The translations under genes and the position numbers were made by a program. From Lindgomyces ingoldianus (lineage: Eukaryota; Ascomycota; Dothideomycetes; Pleosporales; Lindgomycetaceae), in contig NW_022985162.1 in assembly GCF_010093535.1 (NCBI RefSeq), positions 892,165-956,164 of the forward strand: 64,000 nt of DNA. The letters run 5' to 3'. This document shows, piece after piece, positions 11,566-22,356 of this stretch. The notes below the pieces were generated by a model, which was not told the DNA's origin, ran no database searches, and was given only the letters and a program-made list of their open reading frames with translations. The first letter of the stretch is position 1. Every line of letters starts with the position of its first letter.

Positions 11566-11790
11566 CTTGATAGCGGTACCGTTACCATTCGCCCCATTTC
11601 TCTCATTTCAGCCGGCTCCTTGAAGCCCTCACCGGCTCCTACCCTCCCGCGCTTCAGGAAATTCTACACCAACGAGTCACATCATTGGAACAGGAGCTCA
11701 AGATCCCTCCCAAGCCACGAATTGTTAGCTCTCCACTATTTCTCCGGGTTTACTACCTCACAAATGTCCAAATGTTATCTTTTACTATGA
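11566..11790 (+). pseudogene. Possible coding fragment of unknown family
   Basis: A frame beginning after the TAG at about 11569 reads HFSRLLEALTGSYPPALQEI and continues LHQRVTSLEQELKIPPKPRI, ending near LTNVQMLSF. The amphipathic, leucine-rich and locally proline-rich character is more protein-like than the neighbouring random frames. There is no start codon near its head. I do not recognise the family. It may be an exon remnant or chance. Confidence 0.3.
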
Positions 11791-12892
11791 ATATTCGAGA
11801 TTCTGTCACCATACTTCTAAGTAGGACTTCTAGTACTGAACTCCGTGTCCTAGAGCCAGTTGACGTAGGAGGATTGGACAGAGCATGAGGTCCGCCTCGA
11901 GAATGCTCGTCTTGGTTACGAGTGAAAAAATCAAAAGAATGCTTATCCTATGCCTCGCTAGCCGTGACTTGGCTATGGCCCTGTGGACTCGTATAATTTC
12001 CAAACGAAAAAAGTAATAAAAATGATGGAGGTCATACAAATCCATGTCTCAGACCTACTTCCTCCCTTTCTTCATCTTGGGTAGAGACAGTGCTTCCAAC
12101 AGGGCCATACTATGGTCTGTATAAAGTGAACTGTAACGGTCACGTGTTCAGTACGAACGTAAAGAGTTCGTGAGCCGCACCGTACGTTTAATGATACCCC
12201 AGGTACAGTACGTAGTATGGATTTTATTACCCTTTTAGGAAGTTTGTATAGCAATTATAGAGGGGTAGGAGGGCTCTGATTGGCCAAAAGTTTTGCGAGG
12301 ACGTTGCGAGGAAATCGCACGCTGTTAAATGTGTGGGCTCATGGCGCGAATTTAGGGTTCCTAGTGGGGTAGGGTAAGGTAATCTGCCTCTGGCTCTGCT
12401 GCTAGTGTCACAAGCAAGGCTCTTAGTGCGTTGCAAAGGTGGTGGATGGCTATAACCATATTGTTCAGCACCTACTAAGGGAGCGTAAGGCTAACTTTGG
12501 CCTTAATTTCCTTACTACCCCAGCTACTAGTTGCGAGTGCGAGAGGTGTTTTAGCGCAGGTAGTTGTATAATAACTAACAATTAAGGCTGTTCAACTCTA
12601 GAAGAACTAGCTACAGCACCAGGTAGTGAGTAGCAAGCTTTTAGACCTTGATCCTGCGTCTTTAGAGACTTATAATCTTAGCTGTTTTAACTAGAACACA
12701 GCGTACTTCAATTAAATCATGCTACTCGTACAGATCACGTGAGCCGTGACTGTTACGATACGTATACCTACCCCTCCTCCTCCCTGTCGTACGAAAGTAC
12801 ACAAAATCTCACCCGTACAGGGTTCAAAATCGCCCAATCGTACAGTACTACGCCTCGTTGGAAGCGCTGGGTAGAGAGTTTATCCCATTCTA
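11791..12892. repeat. Degenerate transposon-like remnant in non-coding DNA
   Basis: From about 12440 to 12700 the sequence resembles the interior of the hAT-like element at 21424-22356. Both contain a GCCTTAATTTCC-like stretch, then a Cys-rich motif (here CECERCF, there CKCKRCF), then a run leading to an ACTATTAG/AACAATTAAGG-like segment. Short CACGTGAGCCGTGAC and GTACAGTACG stretches lie on each side, but I could not define termini or a target duplication. The rest is anonymous. Confidence 0.4.
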
Positions 12893-13412
12893 CTAGCAAC
12901 GATAGGCTGTAGTAGACCACAAGGTCGCCAAAATCCTTGATGCTGGCGGTGAGCCACGCATGAGAATGTCCACCCTCGAAATATCATCGACAGCGTATGC
13001 ATGGAGTGAACGAGAGCAATCATAGCCCCTAGTGGTGGCTTCGAGCAAGGGCGCATTCACAAAAGAGTAGACGGCATCCAGAACCTCGCGGCTCCAAGAC
13101 GAAAAACGATTCCAGTACTGATGGCCCTTTCTGTGGCCTTCGTACTTTGCGTAGTTAGCTTCTTGAACAAGTCTCTTTGGTATCAGAGACGTTTCTTCGT
13201 CAATGAAGTCCGGTAATTTCTATATACAACCGTGTTCCTCTTCAATGTCTTCCTCATCCGTAATACCGCCCTCCAATTCTCCATTCTCTTACTTTTGCTT
13301 ATTCTCGGGCGCATTCTCATCGCTCGGTAGTAGAAGTCTCAGTTCTAACACGAAGGTTAACAAGTTGTTGACTGTGGCATTGAGTAAGAAATATGACTGG
13401 GCTTAATAAATT
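12893..13412 (-). pseudogene. Unknown protein gene remnant with two in-frame stops
   Basis: On the minus strand one frame gives a long protein-like sequence. A hydrophobic head (NATVNNLLTFVLELRLLL) is followed by an acidic linker (DENAPENKQK, DEEDIEEEHGC), then PDFIDEETSLIPKRLVQEAN, AKYEGHRKGHQYWNRFSSW and VLDAVYSFVNAPLLEATTRG, ending at a TAG near 12893. It is interrupted by TAA (after NKQK) and TAG (after HGCI); both follow from a single C to T change in a CAA or CAG codon. Treating the stretch between them as an intron (a GTAAGA donor is present) breaks the frame, so nonsense is the better reading. No start codon was found. The family is not recognised. It lies directly beyond the 3' end of the broken MFS gene. 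Confidence 0.55.
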
Positions 13413-13573
13413 GCCGCCAACGTAGATGACCAATTTAGCATTATAGTATCCGATATTGCTGTTGCATTGAGTGAATCTATCTGCAAGAAAGGGGGGATGA
13501 ACAGCAGTAAGACAGATAAAAGGTAGGCTAAGAGAGTAAATATAGTAGGTAGGGCCAAATTTAGGCAGGTATA

Positions 13574-14214
13574 TCTATAGTGTTTAGTAGAACGTAACTG
13601 TTACTGTTAGTAATGTTTTTAAGGCGTTACTAGCAGCAATAGGGTTTTGTTCTTCTAGAAAGAGTAAATTAAAACAGCCTTATAAGCAGTAATAGTTACT
13701 GCTAAGTTAATTAATAGTAAAGCTACTATTTAGTGCAGTTACTGCAGTAACTAGTGTTACTAGAGGCTCTAGTAGGCTTAATTTTAACATAATTTTGCTA
13801 ATATAGTTGTGTTAAGCTCTTTACATAATATCTAAGGCCCCTAGGTTTTAGCTAGAGGTTGCAAGTCTAAATATTATTCTACTTAATATTATTAAAGTAA
13901 GAGAGTTCTTAAGAAACTTATAAAAATAAAAACACTAAAAAATAAAGCTTTAATTATAAAAGCTTCTAAAAGCAGCCTTTAACTTCTTAAAATAATAAAA
14001 GCTTATAACATGTTAAACTAGCTGTAAGCTTTAAGTGTAAAGAGTTACTTTACTATTCTGTACTTAAAATAAATAGTATAGGCAGTTACTGCAGTAACTA
14101 AAGCCTTATTAACTGTACAGTAACAGAAGGCAATTTACTTTTGTTTAAACTGCTAAGAGATTGTTACTATCAGTAACAGTAGGAATAGTACTACGTTCTA
14201 TTAAACACCATGGA
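13574..14214 (-). mobile_element. MITE-like element, copy M2 (641 bp), inside MFS gene
   Basis: The ends form an inverted repeat of about 23 bases, TCYATRGTGTTTARTAGAAC plus CGTA-like extension. It is flanked by TATA on both sides (13570-13573, 14215-14218). Removing the element and one TATA restores the host codons for LQIYLPKFGPT of the transporter, which fixes the boundaries well. The target duplication could also be read as TA or ATA, since the site is repetitive. No transposase remains. It is the inverted partner of M1 at the window start and carries many A/T transitions. Confidence 0.85.
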
Positions 14215-15436
14215 TATATCTGCAGCCTGACATTACCCATAAGCTAGCATCTCGCATTTGTGATGCCAATGGCCAGGTCAGCAGTTGTCATCCCCCTTGC
14301 TGCGCGGATTCTTTCAGGCGATGTGGTGGCGAAGAAGCTTTGCGGGGCCGTCGTGGCGGTCATGATAAGCAAGTACTTCGCAAAATGTAACACACTATCC
14401 GCGTCACTTCTACTCCGAGTCTGGCAACCCATTGGCTGAGTCGTTTGGTGCGAACGGAGAAAGCGAGGGAGAAGAGGATGATGAATACGAGAGTGAACGG
14501 TGCCTGTCGTTGAATTAATATCGGCTGTCTATAAAGGATTCCCTTGCCTTTCGTATGCCGTCGTCATAATCTGCCAAATGGTAGCGTCCGAAATACCTAG
14601 CTTACATATCACAGTCGGCAAAACGACTGAAGTGCTCTACTAGCCGACACCATGGAGGATCTAGATTAGAAAATGAACGAATGTTGGGCTCTTGAAGAGC
14701 TCTGGAGCCTGTTGAAGACTAAATCTTTTCGCTCACGTGGTCGGAGCTTGTTTGGGGAGATTTTCAAGTACAGCCTCCCGCTCTCGTTCAGCGAGGAGTT
14801 TGACCGTCTCAGAGAATTCAGGAAGAAGAATCAAGCATAGACTGCGCAGAGAATAGCGAGAATTCCTTCGAGAAGAGAGAGCTGGGGAACATTGGTGTGT
14901 GTTAGGTAGAAGATTACTGGAAAACGTACACCCATCTCCAACCCGCCAATCCTTCAAAGCTATTCATGAAAGGTATCACGTATGCTAACAACCCGCTGGC
15001 TGTTCCAGAGGACATACCGCAAGCATAAAAGAACACGAATCTGAGGGCATCTGATCTGTTGGATACCAGGAACTGAAATGGTAGAGGGTACCAGGATAAA
15101 ATCTAGCCTCAGCTGCTCCAAGGAGAAACCAACAAGCCAGGATCCTGCATAATTCTGCGTCGCTCCCTGGCACATCAAAAATATACCCCATATCAGTGTG
15201 ATTCGACTCATCTAGACACTTTTGGCTGATATGTATCAATACCAACGTCGATAATGGTTCGAAAACACATATAGGGGAGTATGAAATGCGTAATGCCCAT
15301 ACCTACTGTGGGTGCGACGGATTTCCACGCTGCTTCCGAATGCCAGTTCCCTCCTGGAGATGGACGATTGCCGAATTAGAGATATTTCCGACATGGATAC
15401 GTATGATGAGGTCGACGAAGGCGTACCACGGAAGAG

Positions 15437-17141
15437 GACGTTTACAGCGTTCCCAACCGTACGTAATACGTTTCAACTCGCCGTTTTTTAGGCCGTAACT
15501 TCTTAGTTTGTTAGTACGTTTCAACTTAAAGGGAGAATTTAAATCCACTTACAGGGCGTAACTGTTACAGCTTACAATCCTCCTACGTTTTAACAGCTTG
15601 CGAGATGTTACAGCGTATACAGTCTGCTAAGTCCCCTATTTTACTGTAAATACAACCTTACTAGAGCTAGTTTTTCTGCAGTTAGAGAGCCTTAATTATT
15701 AAGCTAGAAAGCTTATTTCTGTTGCAGGTAACAGTTCTTTTACCCCTAAAAAAGGACCTCTTATAATTGCAGCTTATAGAAGGGATAGACAAGAAGTTAA
15801 GGGCAATTTTATATAGTGTAGGGTAAGAGAGTTGTCTAACTTGTTTCTACTAAGTAAGAGAGTTAGCAAACAAAGGGCTGTTATTATTAGCTATAGTAAC
15901 GTCTTTGCAGTAGCTGTTGTAGTACTGCTGCAACTCTGTTGTTTTCCGCTGCTTTTCATATAAGCAGCTGCTAGTAAGGAGGCTTATGTTAACAGAGAGA
16001 GTCCTTTTAAAGCTCTTATTATAATAGTCGCTACTAGGTAACTTGCGTTGCGTGGGCTTCTAGAACAGCCTTTATTAAAGCCTTAGCTTTTTTATGCTAT
16101 GTAGGGTGCTTTCTCTAGTAGTCCTTAAACTAAATAAGACAAAGTTAAGGGTTTAAAATTATTGCTACGCAGTAATAAAATATAGGTGGCTTAATAATAA
16201 ACTTCTTCTAGTATGTAAGCAACTTAGTAGTTTAGAGAAGTCTATATATTAACGCTTAACGTAATTTTGCTCTAGGCTATTCTTAGCATTGTTTAAATCT
16301 CCTGCTTCCGCTGCGTATATCCCTGCTGCACGTAGGACAAATATGTAGTGTTAGACGCTAGGAGGGCGGCAAGAAGATTAGCTCTGTTCTAGGTAATAAT
16401 GCCCTAAAGTTCTGCTAACAATGCTATATAGAAGGAAATATTGTAAAGTATCACCTAGTTAACAACTACTGCCTGTAGAGCTTCCTCCTGCTAAACACTA
16501 TAAAAGACAATATATAACAAGCCTGCAACCTTACAAGCTGCTTTAAATAGAGTCTAGGTACTCCTTTATAAGGGCTAAGAAACTGTTAGATAGCGTGCTA
16601 TTATAAGAGAAGACTAAGGACTCTAATAAGGACCTTAATTAGGCAAGTTAACAAGAACTAGCGTAATAAGCAACCCTAGTTTAGTGGGAAGAGCTAGCTT
16701 AAGAGGATCCTTAGAATAAGGCTGTACGCCTGCCACGCTAGAGGAACTAGGACATCTGGCTCATAATGGGTGAGTCTGTGGGCAATTATGATTTAAGGAC
16801 AATATTAAGGGCAAAAGGTTAACTAAAATCATAGGATCCCACACCTTAATCCCCTCCTCTGCTAGATCCTTAATTGTTGTACAAACTGCAGAGTTTTTAC
16901 CTAATTGTTACTCTAAAAACACGACTTCAAACACCCTCCCAACGCGTCCCCATAGCTGTCCAATAAGACCTCATATTACTAGGAAATATCGTCTCTCCGA
17001 GACGTATTACGGTCCGTAATGGGAGCTGGCTCCTACGTACGTTACGGCTCACACTCCTCCTACGTTTCAACGGCTCACGTGACTGCTACGTTCACGTATC
17101 TACGAGTCGTAGTACGTACGGTTGGGAACGCTGGGCGTTTA
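15437..17141. mobile_element. hAT-superfamily transposon (1,689 bp) with 8-bp target duplication
   Basis: The element proper is 15445-17133. Its ends are inverted repeats CAGCGTTCCCAACCGTACGT and the reverse complement, starting with the CAG typical of hAT elements. Flanks are GACGTTTA (15437-15444) and GGCGTTTA (17134-17141), an 8-bp duplication differing by one G to A change. Subterminal TACGTACG and CACGTGA-type motifs are dense at the right end. The interior is RIP-mutated and shorter than an autonomous hAT; I found no readable transposase. It is inserted in the N-terminal coding region of the MFS gene. Confidence 0.88.
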
Positions 17142-17242
17142 TCGACTTTCCGCTAGGCCAATTTCAATGTTGCCTTGGATTCAAGACTCGTGTGCGACGG
17201 TGTAGAACAAGGTACCTCCTGTGACTCCTCGACTTAGCTCAT

Positions 17243-17366
17243 AGTGGTATGGCCGATTCTAGGAAACGAGTTCGACGAATTATCGTCGGTGTTTATGAAA
17301 GGAACCCGGAGGATCGATTGCTAGAGCGGAGAAGCGCGCAGTCCAGTTACTATTCTTCCATCCTCG
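17243..17366. promoter_or_regulatory. Former divergent promoter of MFS gene and dioxygenase gene
   Basis: This short gap lies between the transporter start codon (minus, 17242) and the first dioxygenase-like codons (plus, about 17367). The head-to-head layout suggests the two genes were once co-regulated. No specific binding site was identified. Confidence 0.4.
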
Positions 17367-18450
17367 CTAAACTGCCCCAGTACTTCGAGGACGGCCATAG
17401 GGGAATTTCGCGAGCACGTCATGAAGCGGGCTACTCGAAATGGTAAAGTTCAAGCAGCCCGGATTTTCATCTAGAACCTTTCGCGTAGCAGCGGGTACCG
17501 TCGAGCGACAGTATGATATTGGCCAAGGAAACTTCAATCTACCACTTGAGGACAAGGGGGATCCGAAATATCGATGCAATTTTGCCCAAGGCAACTATTT
17601 TGGGTATCGTGCAGTAAGCCGCCGGGTGTCTTGGGTGGCTAGACCTGCTTTCTTGCTCTTTACTAACACAGTGACCAGGCACATGAGAAGAAGGTTATGA
17701 GAATGGATGACTTGGACAATGTGGAATCAGCAAACATACCTAAATTCATCTCAGCATATGAAAATGAACCTTTCTATCCTTTCTTTCACCAGTACCGGGC
17801 CGACATCGAGAACTTTTCTCAACGATCACTGGAACTTGCGGCAAAGGTCTTCACACTTTCCTCTATTACCCTTGAGCTTCCGGAAGGTTACTTCTCTAAA
17901 TAGCATCTGTATGAAGAAAAGTCCGAGGACTTCCTTCGTTACATGATCTACTGGCTGCGCTCTCCTGAGGATGATAGGAAGGTGGAGAACACATGGTCGC
18001 GTGCTCACAATGACTTCGGAAGTCTGACGTTGCCGTGGAGCCAGAAAATCGCAGGATTACAGCTGAAGACGCTATCAGGAGAGTGGAAATATGTACCGCC
18101 CGTCGATAATGGCATCATCTGTAATGTCGGCAACACTCTTGACTTTTGGTCAGCCGGATACCTGAAATCGACAACGCATCGTGTTGTGCGGCCTCCAAGG
18201 GACCAATCACATATTCACCGCTTAGGCCTGTTCTACTTCGTTCGGGCTGGTGATGAGGTTGACATAAGTCCGCCCCTTCGCCCCTGCTCAAGCGCCTTGG
18301 TCGCGTCCGAAATGATCAGGAGGCTGCAGCACCTGTAAGAGGCCTTAGGTACGTAAGGGAAAGGGTTAAGAATTACCACAATCACAAAAATTACGCAGAT
18401 ATGAAGGGGAAAAAGGGTTACCGTCGGAAAGTTGGAAATCGAAGATGAAG
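17367..18450 (+). pseudogene. 2-oxoglutarate/Fe(II) dioxygenase, isopenicillin-N-synthase-like, broken
   Basis: Readable parts in order are GNFAS near 17410, LLEMVKFKQPGF, RQYDIGQGNFNLPLEDKGDP, NFAQGNYFGYRA, then an intron 17614-17678 (GTAAGC..CCAG, phase 0), AHEKKVMRMDDLDNVESANI, YENEPFYPFFHQYR and LELPEGYFSK. A TAG at 17901-17903 stands where Gln would fit before HLYEEKSEDFLRYMIY. Next come HNDFGSLTLPW (metal His and Asp), DNGIICNVGNTLDFWS, STTHRVVRPP (third metal ligand His) and GLFYFVRAGDEVDI. A +1 shift near 18280 moves the C-terminus LLKRLG, APVRGLRYV and VKNYHNHKNYADMKGKK into another frame. The N-terminus is also scrambled. The family hydroxylates or cyclises small molecules; this copy is inactive, though the metal-binding residues survive. 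Confidence 0.85.
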
Positions 18451-19079
18451 CGGAGTAAATACGATCAACACTAGATCGTCTTGGACCATTTCTCGGCGTT
18501 AATTGGTCGTTGCAAATGCCCTAACAAATCTCCGACTCCCAGGTTGCCATGTGTCATTCTATTTTTTGGCGAAAGCTGATAGTGGTGGAGAGCTGATGTC
18601 ATCTAACCTGTGCACCGCCGCTGCATGCTCCGCCTCATCGTAGGGCAAAGGAACCGAGATCGCCGACTTTGTGGGACCTTACCTAACCCGAAAAAGTGAA
18701 TGTGCCAACGCCCACGAAGATGATAATAGGTAAACCTACTTTTCGCTTGTTTCAGATAATTCTCCTTCGTTCTCGTTAACTATCAAGTGCTCAATGTTGG
18801 CCTTGGCACCTGCAAGTCTACTCGGAAGGTATCGTAAGTCACGACGATAGTGCGCTGATTACTTCAACCCCATTGTCCTCATTCTGAAGGTGGGCAGTCT
18901 ATCGCGCACGTCTCCGCAGTGCTCTTAGCGTATGATAATGGAGCAGATGTGTATAAGAGAGCTCATCGTGAGCTACCAAATGGCTCACTATTCCGCATTC
19001 TTCTCATATCTACAACTTCATTCCGGTCGTCATTTTCCAAAGCATTTTTTAGAGCATACTTTTTCCTTCTAAATTCGTT
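18451..19079. other. Intergenic: promoter of the TAP-like peptidase
   Basis: GC-balanced non-coding DNA between the broken dioxygenase and the peptidase start. It contains no open frame of note. A pyrimidine-rich leader (TTCTTCTCATATCTACAACTT-like) precedes the ATG, as is common in fungal genes. No repeat is recognised. Confidence 0.5.
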
Positions 19080-20950
19080 ATGAGTCCTATATCTTCGTTC
19101 ACCCTTGCCGGGCTTCTGGCTTCAGTCGTCTCTGCACATCCTTGGTCAAGGCGGGAAGAGAACACCACGACAATGATATATGACTTTGCGGAGGCTAGTA
19201 CTGTCCTATTCTCGATTACCCCCTTTGACTGATTTATAATTTAGCTTACGCCATCGCCTAATATCAACTGGACACCTTGTTTTGAGGGCTACGCGTGCAC
19301 AAACCTCGAGGTTCCTTTAGACTACGCCGATGCCAGTGCCGGGACTACAAATATTGCTTTTATCAAGTATTCTTCTTCAAACGAATCTGCCCAGGACATT
19401 CTCTTCAACCCAGGTTAGATTTAAGCTACAGCGAGACTTTCTCAGTGACTAATATGGTGCTGTAGGTGGCCCTGGATCATCTGGGGTACAATATGTGGTT
19501 GGAGGGGGTGAAACGCTTCAACAAACTCTCGGCACACAATATAACATTGTGAGCTTTGATCCTCGAGGTGTTAACAACAGTGGCCCAGCCATGACTTGTT
19601 TCCCCGGGGCGCCGGAAGCTCGAGCTCAGTACACGGGAGCGAGCACGACTGCTCCATTGCCTGAGCTTTTCCAGAGCGCGAAGGCATATGGAGAATGGTG
19701 TTCAGCAGCGAATAAAGATACTCAAGCGAAGTATGGAGGAACAGCGGCGGTCGCGCAAGACATGCTCCACTTCATCGAACTCCAAAACATCCAGTATGGT
19801 CATCCAGGAAACGAAGCGAAACTTTGGTATTACGGCGTGAGTTACGGAACGGTTCTTGGTCAAACCTTTGCTGCACTCTTCCCCGACCGTGTTGGCAGAA
19901 TGATCTTGGATGGGAATGTTTTCGGCGTTGAACATTATACTGGTCTCGTACCCTCGGATGTAGATGACACAGACGATGCCTTCCACTTCTTTTTCAAGGA
20001 CTGTTTCAACGCTGGCCCGGAACTCTGCGCATTCTATGGCAACTCCACTTCCATTGAGGAGATTGAAGAACGATACAGGAATCTGTTGCAATCGCTTGAA
20101 GATAGCCCCATCACGGTTACCGATCCTAAGTTTGGCGCGCCTTCGGTTATTACACAAACTGCCTTCTCAAGCTGGGCTTTTAGCAGCACTCTGTATGGCC
20201 CGCTGACTGGATTTCCCCTACTGGCTACTGTCGCTGCTGCACTAGAGCAGGGTAACGGGACCGTGTTCATGGAGGCCAACGCAGCTCCGTCCGCAATGAC
20301 CTCTGCATATGGAGCATATGCTAAAAATGCAAATTATTCGTCGCAGGAAGCCCTTGGTCTGATTACTTGTGTCGATGCCAACACCCGATTCAATGTTACA
20401 AGCGTTGAACAGTTTGAAGAGGTAGTAGACACTTACATGGGAAAGAGCTTCTACGGCGGGAAGACAACTGCATTGAACAACGGCCGTCTCTGCGTTGGCA
20501 TGAGCATTACTCCACCCCCGAGTCAGATATTCCCAGGTATGTTTTTTCTTAGTACTGTGTTGCGGGGTGTTTCTCGGTGCTGATATGCCAAAGGTTTCAA
20601 ATGCACAAACACGAGCTTCCCAATTCTGTTCATTGGAACAACTGGTGACCCTGTTACACCCCTTTCCAGGTATGTTCTCAAATCTTTACACCACGTTCTC
20701 TATCGAGAAAATGCTAATATGTGTTAGTGCCTACAAGATGTCAGCACTGTTCGAGGGATCGGTAGTCCTAACCCAAGACTCTCCCGGTCACGGTTTTCTC
20801 GCAACAGGATCGGACTGCACAACAAAATATGTTCAGGCTTACATGGCAGAGGGTACGCTCCCCGAGCCCGACACTGTTTGCCAACCAGCTGCCGTTCCCT
20901 TTATCCCTAGCACGAATTCGAAGGCTTTGAGGGTGCGCACATTCGTGTAG
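19080..20950 (+). CDS. Secreted serine peptidase, TAP-like alpha/beta hydrolase (family S33)
   Basis: Five exons (19080-19202, 19245-19413, 19466-20536, 20594-20669, 20728-20950) give 553 residues. Introns 2-4 have good GT..AG ends and keep the frame; intron 1 (42 nt, donor GTCCTA) is less certain. A signal peptide (MSPISSFTLAGLLASVVSAH) is followed by a short propeptide. LFNPGGPGSSG forms the oxyanion region, GVSYGT holds the nucleophile Ser223, GTTGDPVTP holds Asp473, and SPGHGF holds His501. The C-terminal part containing the Asp and His is the TAP-like domain. Relatives are bacterial tripeptidyl aminopeptidases and many secreted fungal hydrolases, which release N-terminal peptides outside the cell. 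N-glycosylation sites (NYS, NVT, NST) fit secretion. All catalytic residues are present and the frame is intact. Confidence 0.9.
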
Positions 20951-21205
20951 AGAATTCGGCATAATTCAATTCGGTCACGTTCAATGTCGAGGAAACTTGG
21001 GTTAACACATCTAAGGGGCAGTTGGGCTATTTGGAGGTGGTGAGGTTGTTTCAATTCTTTGTATGCATCTTTTTACGCTTCTGTGTAGTAGCTTGTACCT
21101 CTAATCTTACTTATTTTACCCGCCCCAGAAGTCGTGACTCGTTATGTGATCATTTCTCATCTCTGTCTTTATCAACTTAAAAAATTTCTCGAGCCCCGGA
21201 ATCTT
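20951..21205. other. 3' flank of peptidase gene and border of the AT-rich block
   Basis: The 3' UTR region runs into the transposon block. GC-balanced sequence continues to about 21200 (CTCGAGCCCCGGAATC), then composition changes abruptly to TpA-rich DNA at about 21206. Confidence 0.55.
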
Positions 21206-21423
21206 TTCAATGATGCTATTTAATGCTAATAATACAATTTTAGCAGCCTAAGTTCATAATAATAAAAGAGCAGTTTTCAATACTTCTACTATTAATTTAC
21301 ATATAGTTATAGGCAAATATACTAATAAATAGGAACTTAGATTTAGTCTTAAAAACTTTTAACTATAACTTTAAAAAGTAAATGCTAGATAGAAACATAA
21401 AAGCATTAAAACAAAAACTTAGT

Positions 21424-22356
21424 CAGTGTGTCCAACCGTTAGTACACCTAATAGTACAGTACTGCAGTACACCGATTTTGGTCACGTACGTACGTACAGG
21501 GCATCTACTTAGTATACTGTACTATACATGAGGCTGCTGTACTAACTGTTTACAGTAGTTATATAAGATTTTTAGTGGTTTTAGGCGGTTAAAGGCAGGT
21601 TGCTAAGGGCCAGAGGGCTTGTGTTTAGAGATTAATGCGGAGAATGCTGTTAGTGCCTGTTTTGTTAGCAATCTTCTAACAAATTTAGCAACTATGCTAT
21701 CTACCTTATTCTTTTGCCTATTATAATGTCCTAATTTCTATTCTAATTAATAACGCAGTTATCTTAGTGTGTTACCACCTTGTAGGCCCTATTCTTACAG
21801 GCCTCATCCTCACATGCCTCATCCCAACGCTTAGAGAAGGCTTGCATAGCCTTACCTAGCCTATCTAGGCTGTCCTCGCGTGAAGCAACTCCTTTAAAGC
21901 ATATGCAAGATACCCAGGCTAAGGAGCACCTAAATAATGCCTGCTATAATATTAAAATTACCTTTAAGATTAACATTGCCCTTAATTTCCTATTAATCCT
22001 AGCAACTTTATGTAAGTGCAAGCGGTGCTTCTTACAGGCTAAGAAGACTATTATAATAAGAAGGAATTAACTATTAGTGTTAATAATAGAGGCTTCTTAA
22101 CTGCAGAAGAATTAGTTACATAACATTACTATTACTAGTAAGATTAACAACTGTAGATCTTACAAGGGGTATTATAACTTCCTAATTAGGTATAGTCTTT
22201 AGCTTTAGCGCAATTACTTTATAATACTTTAGTTACTGTATCTAAACTGTATACTAACGTTATCTCCTCTGTACAGTTAGTTAGTAATAGCTGACTCTTC
22301 TGTAACTGTACTATACAGCCTCTAAAAGGCTCTGTAACTAACGGTTAGACACACTA
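21424..22356. mobile_element. Non-autonomous hAT-like element (933 bp) with exact 8-bp duplication
   Basis: Left end CAGTGTGTCCAACCGTTAG; right end CTAACGGTTAGACACACTA, its inverted repeat with two RIP-type changes. The direct duplication AACTTAGT flanks both sides (21416-21423, 22357-22364). The homologous locus near 46653 has a single copy of ACTTAGT and no element, which confirms the boundaries. The interior holds only short coding-like traces (CKCKRCF). It is too short for a full transposase. Confidence 0.9.

Larger units (their letters stand above)
13480..17242 (-). pseudogene. MFS anion:cation symporter (allantoate permease/Dal5-like), split by two transposons
   Basis: The start codon at 17242 begins MS-stop-VEESQ (stop = TAA, from CAA). 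The frame runs to RKVD before the hAT element. Removing the element (15445-17133) and one 8-bp duplication joins it to KRPLPWYAFVDLIIRIHVGN. Downstream pieces are WGIFLMCQGATQNYAG, LGAAEARFYPGTLYHFSSWY, GTASGLLAYVIPFMNSFEGL, AGWRWV (an intron follows), EFSETVKLLAERERE, LPTVICKLGISDATIW, RTKRLSQWVARL, SPERIRAARGMTTADLAIGI and LQIY. The MITE 13574-14214 then interrupts, and PKFGPTY follows on its other side. All are in family order for the 12-TM Dal5/TNA1 group, which takes up small organic anions at the plasma membrane. There are several frameshifts, plus stops such as C-stop-LMG where the family has Gln. Clearly inactive; the C-terminus fades near 13480. Confidence 0.88.

Noticed and set aside
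1..14214. A Starship-type giant transposon carrying the gene block
   Set aside because: No captain (DUF3435 tyrosine recombinase) gene or Starship-like end was found. The flanking repeats are ordinary MITEs, one of which inserted independently into the permease gene.
17249..17446. 65-codon open frame before the dioxygenase
   Set aside because: It ends just where family-like sequence begins in another frame and has no resemblance to the dioxygenase N-terminus.
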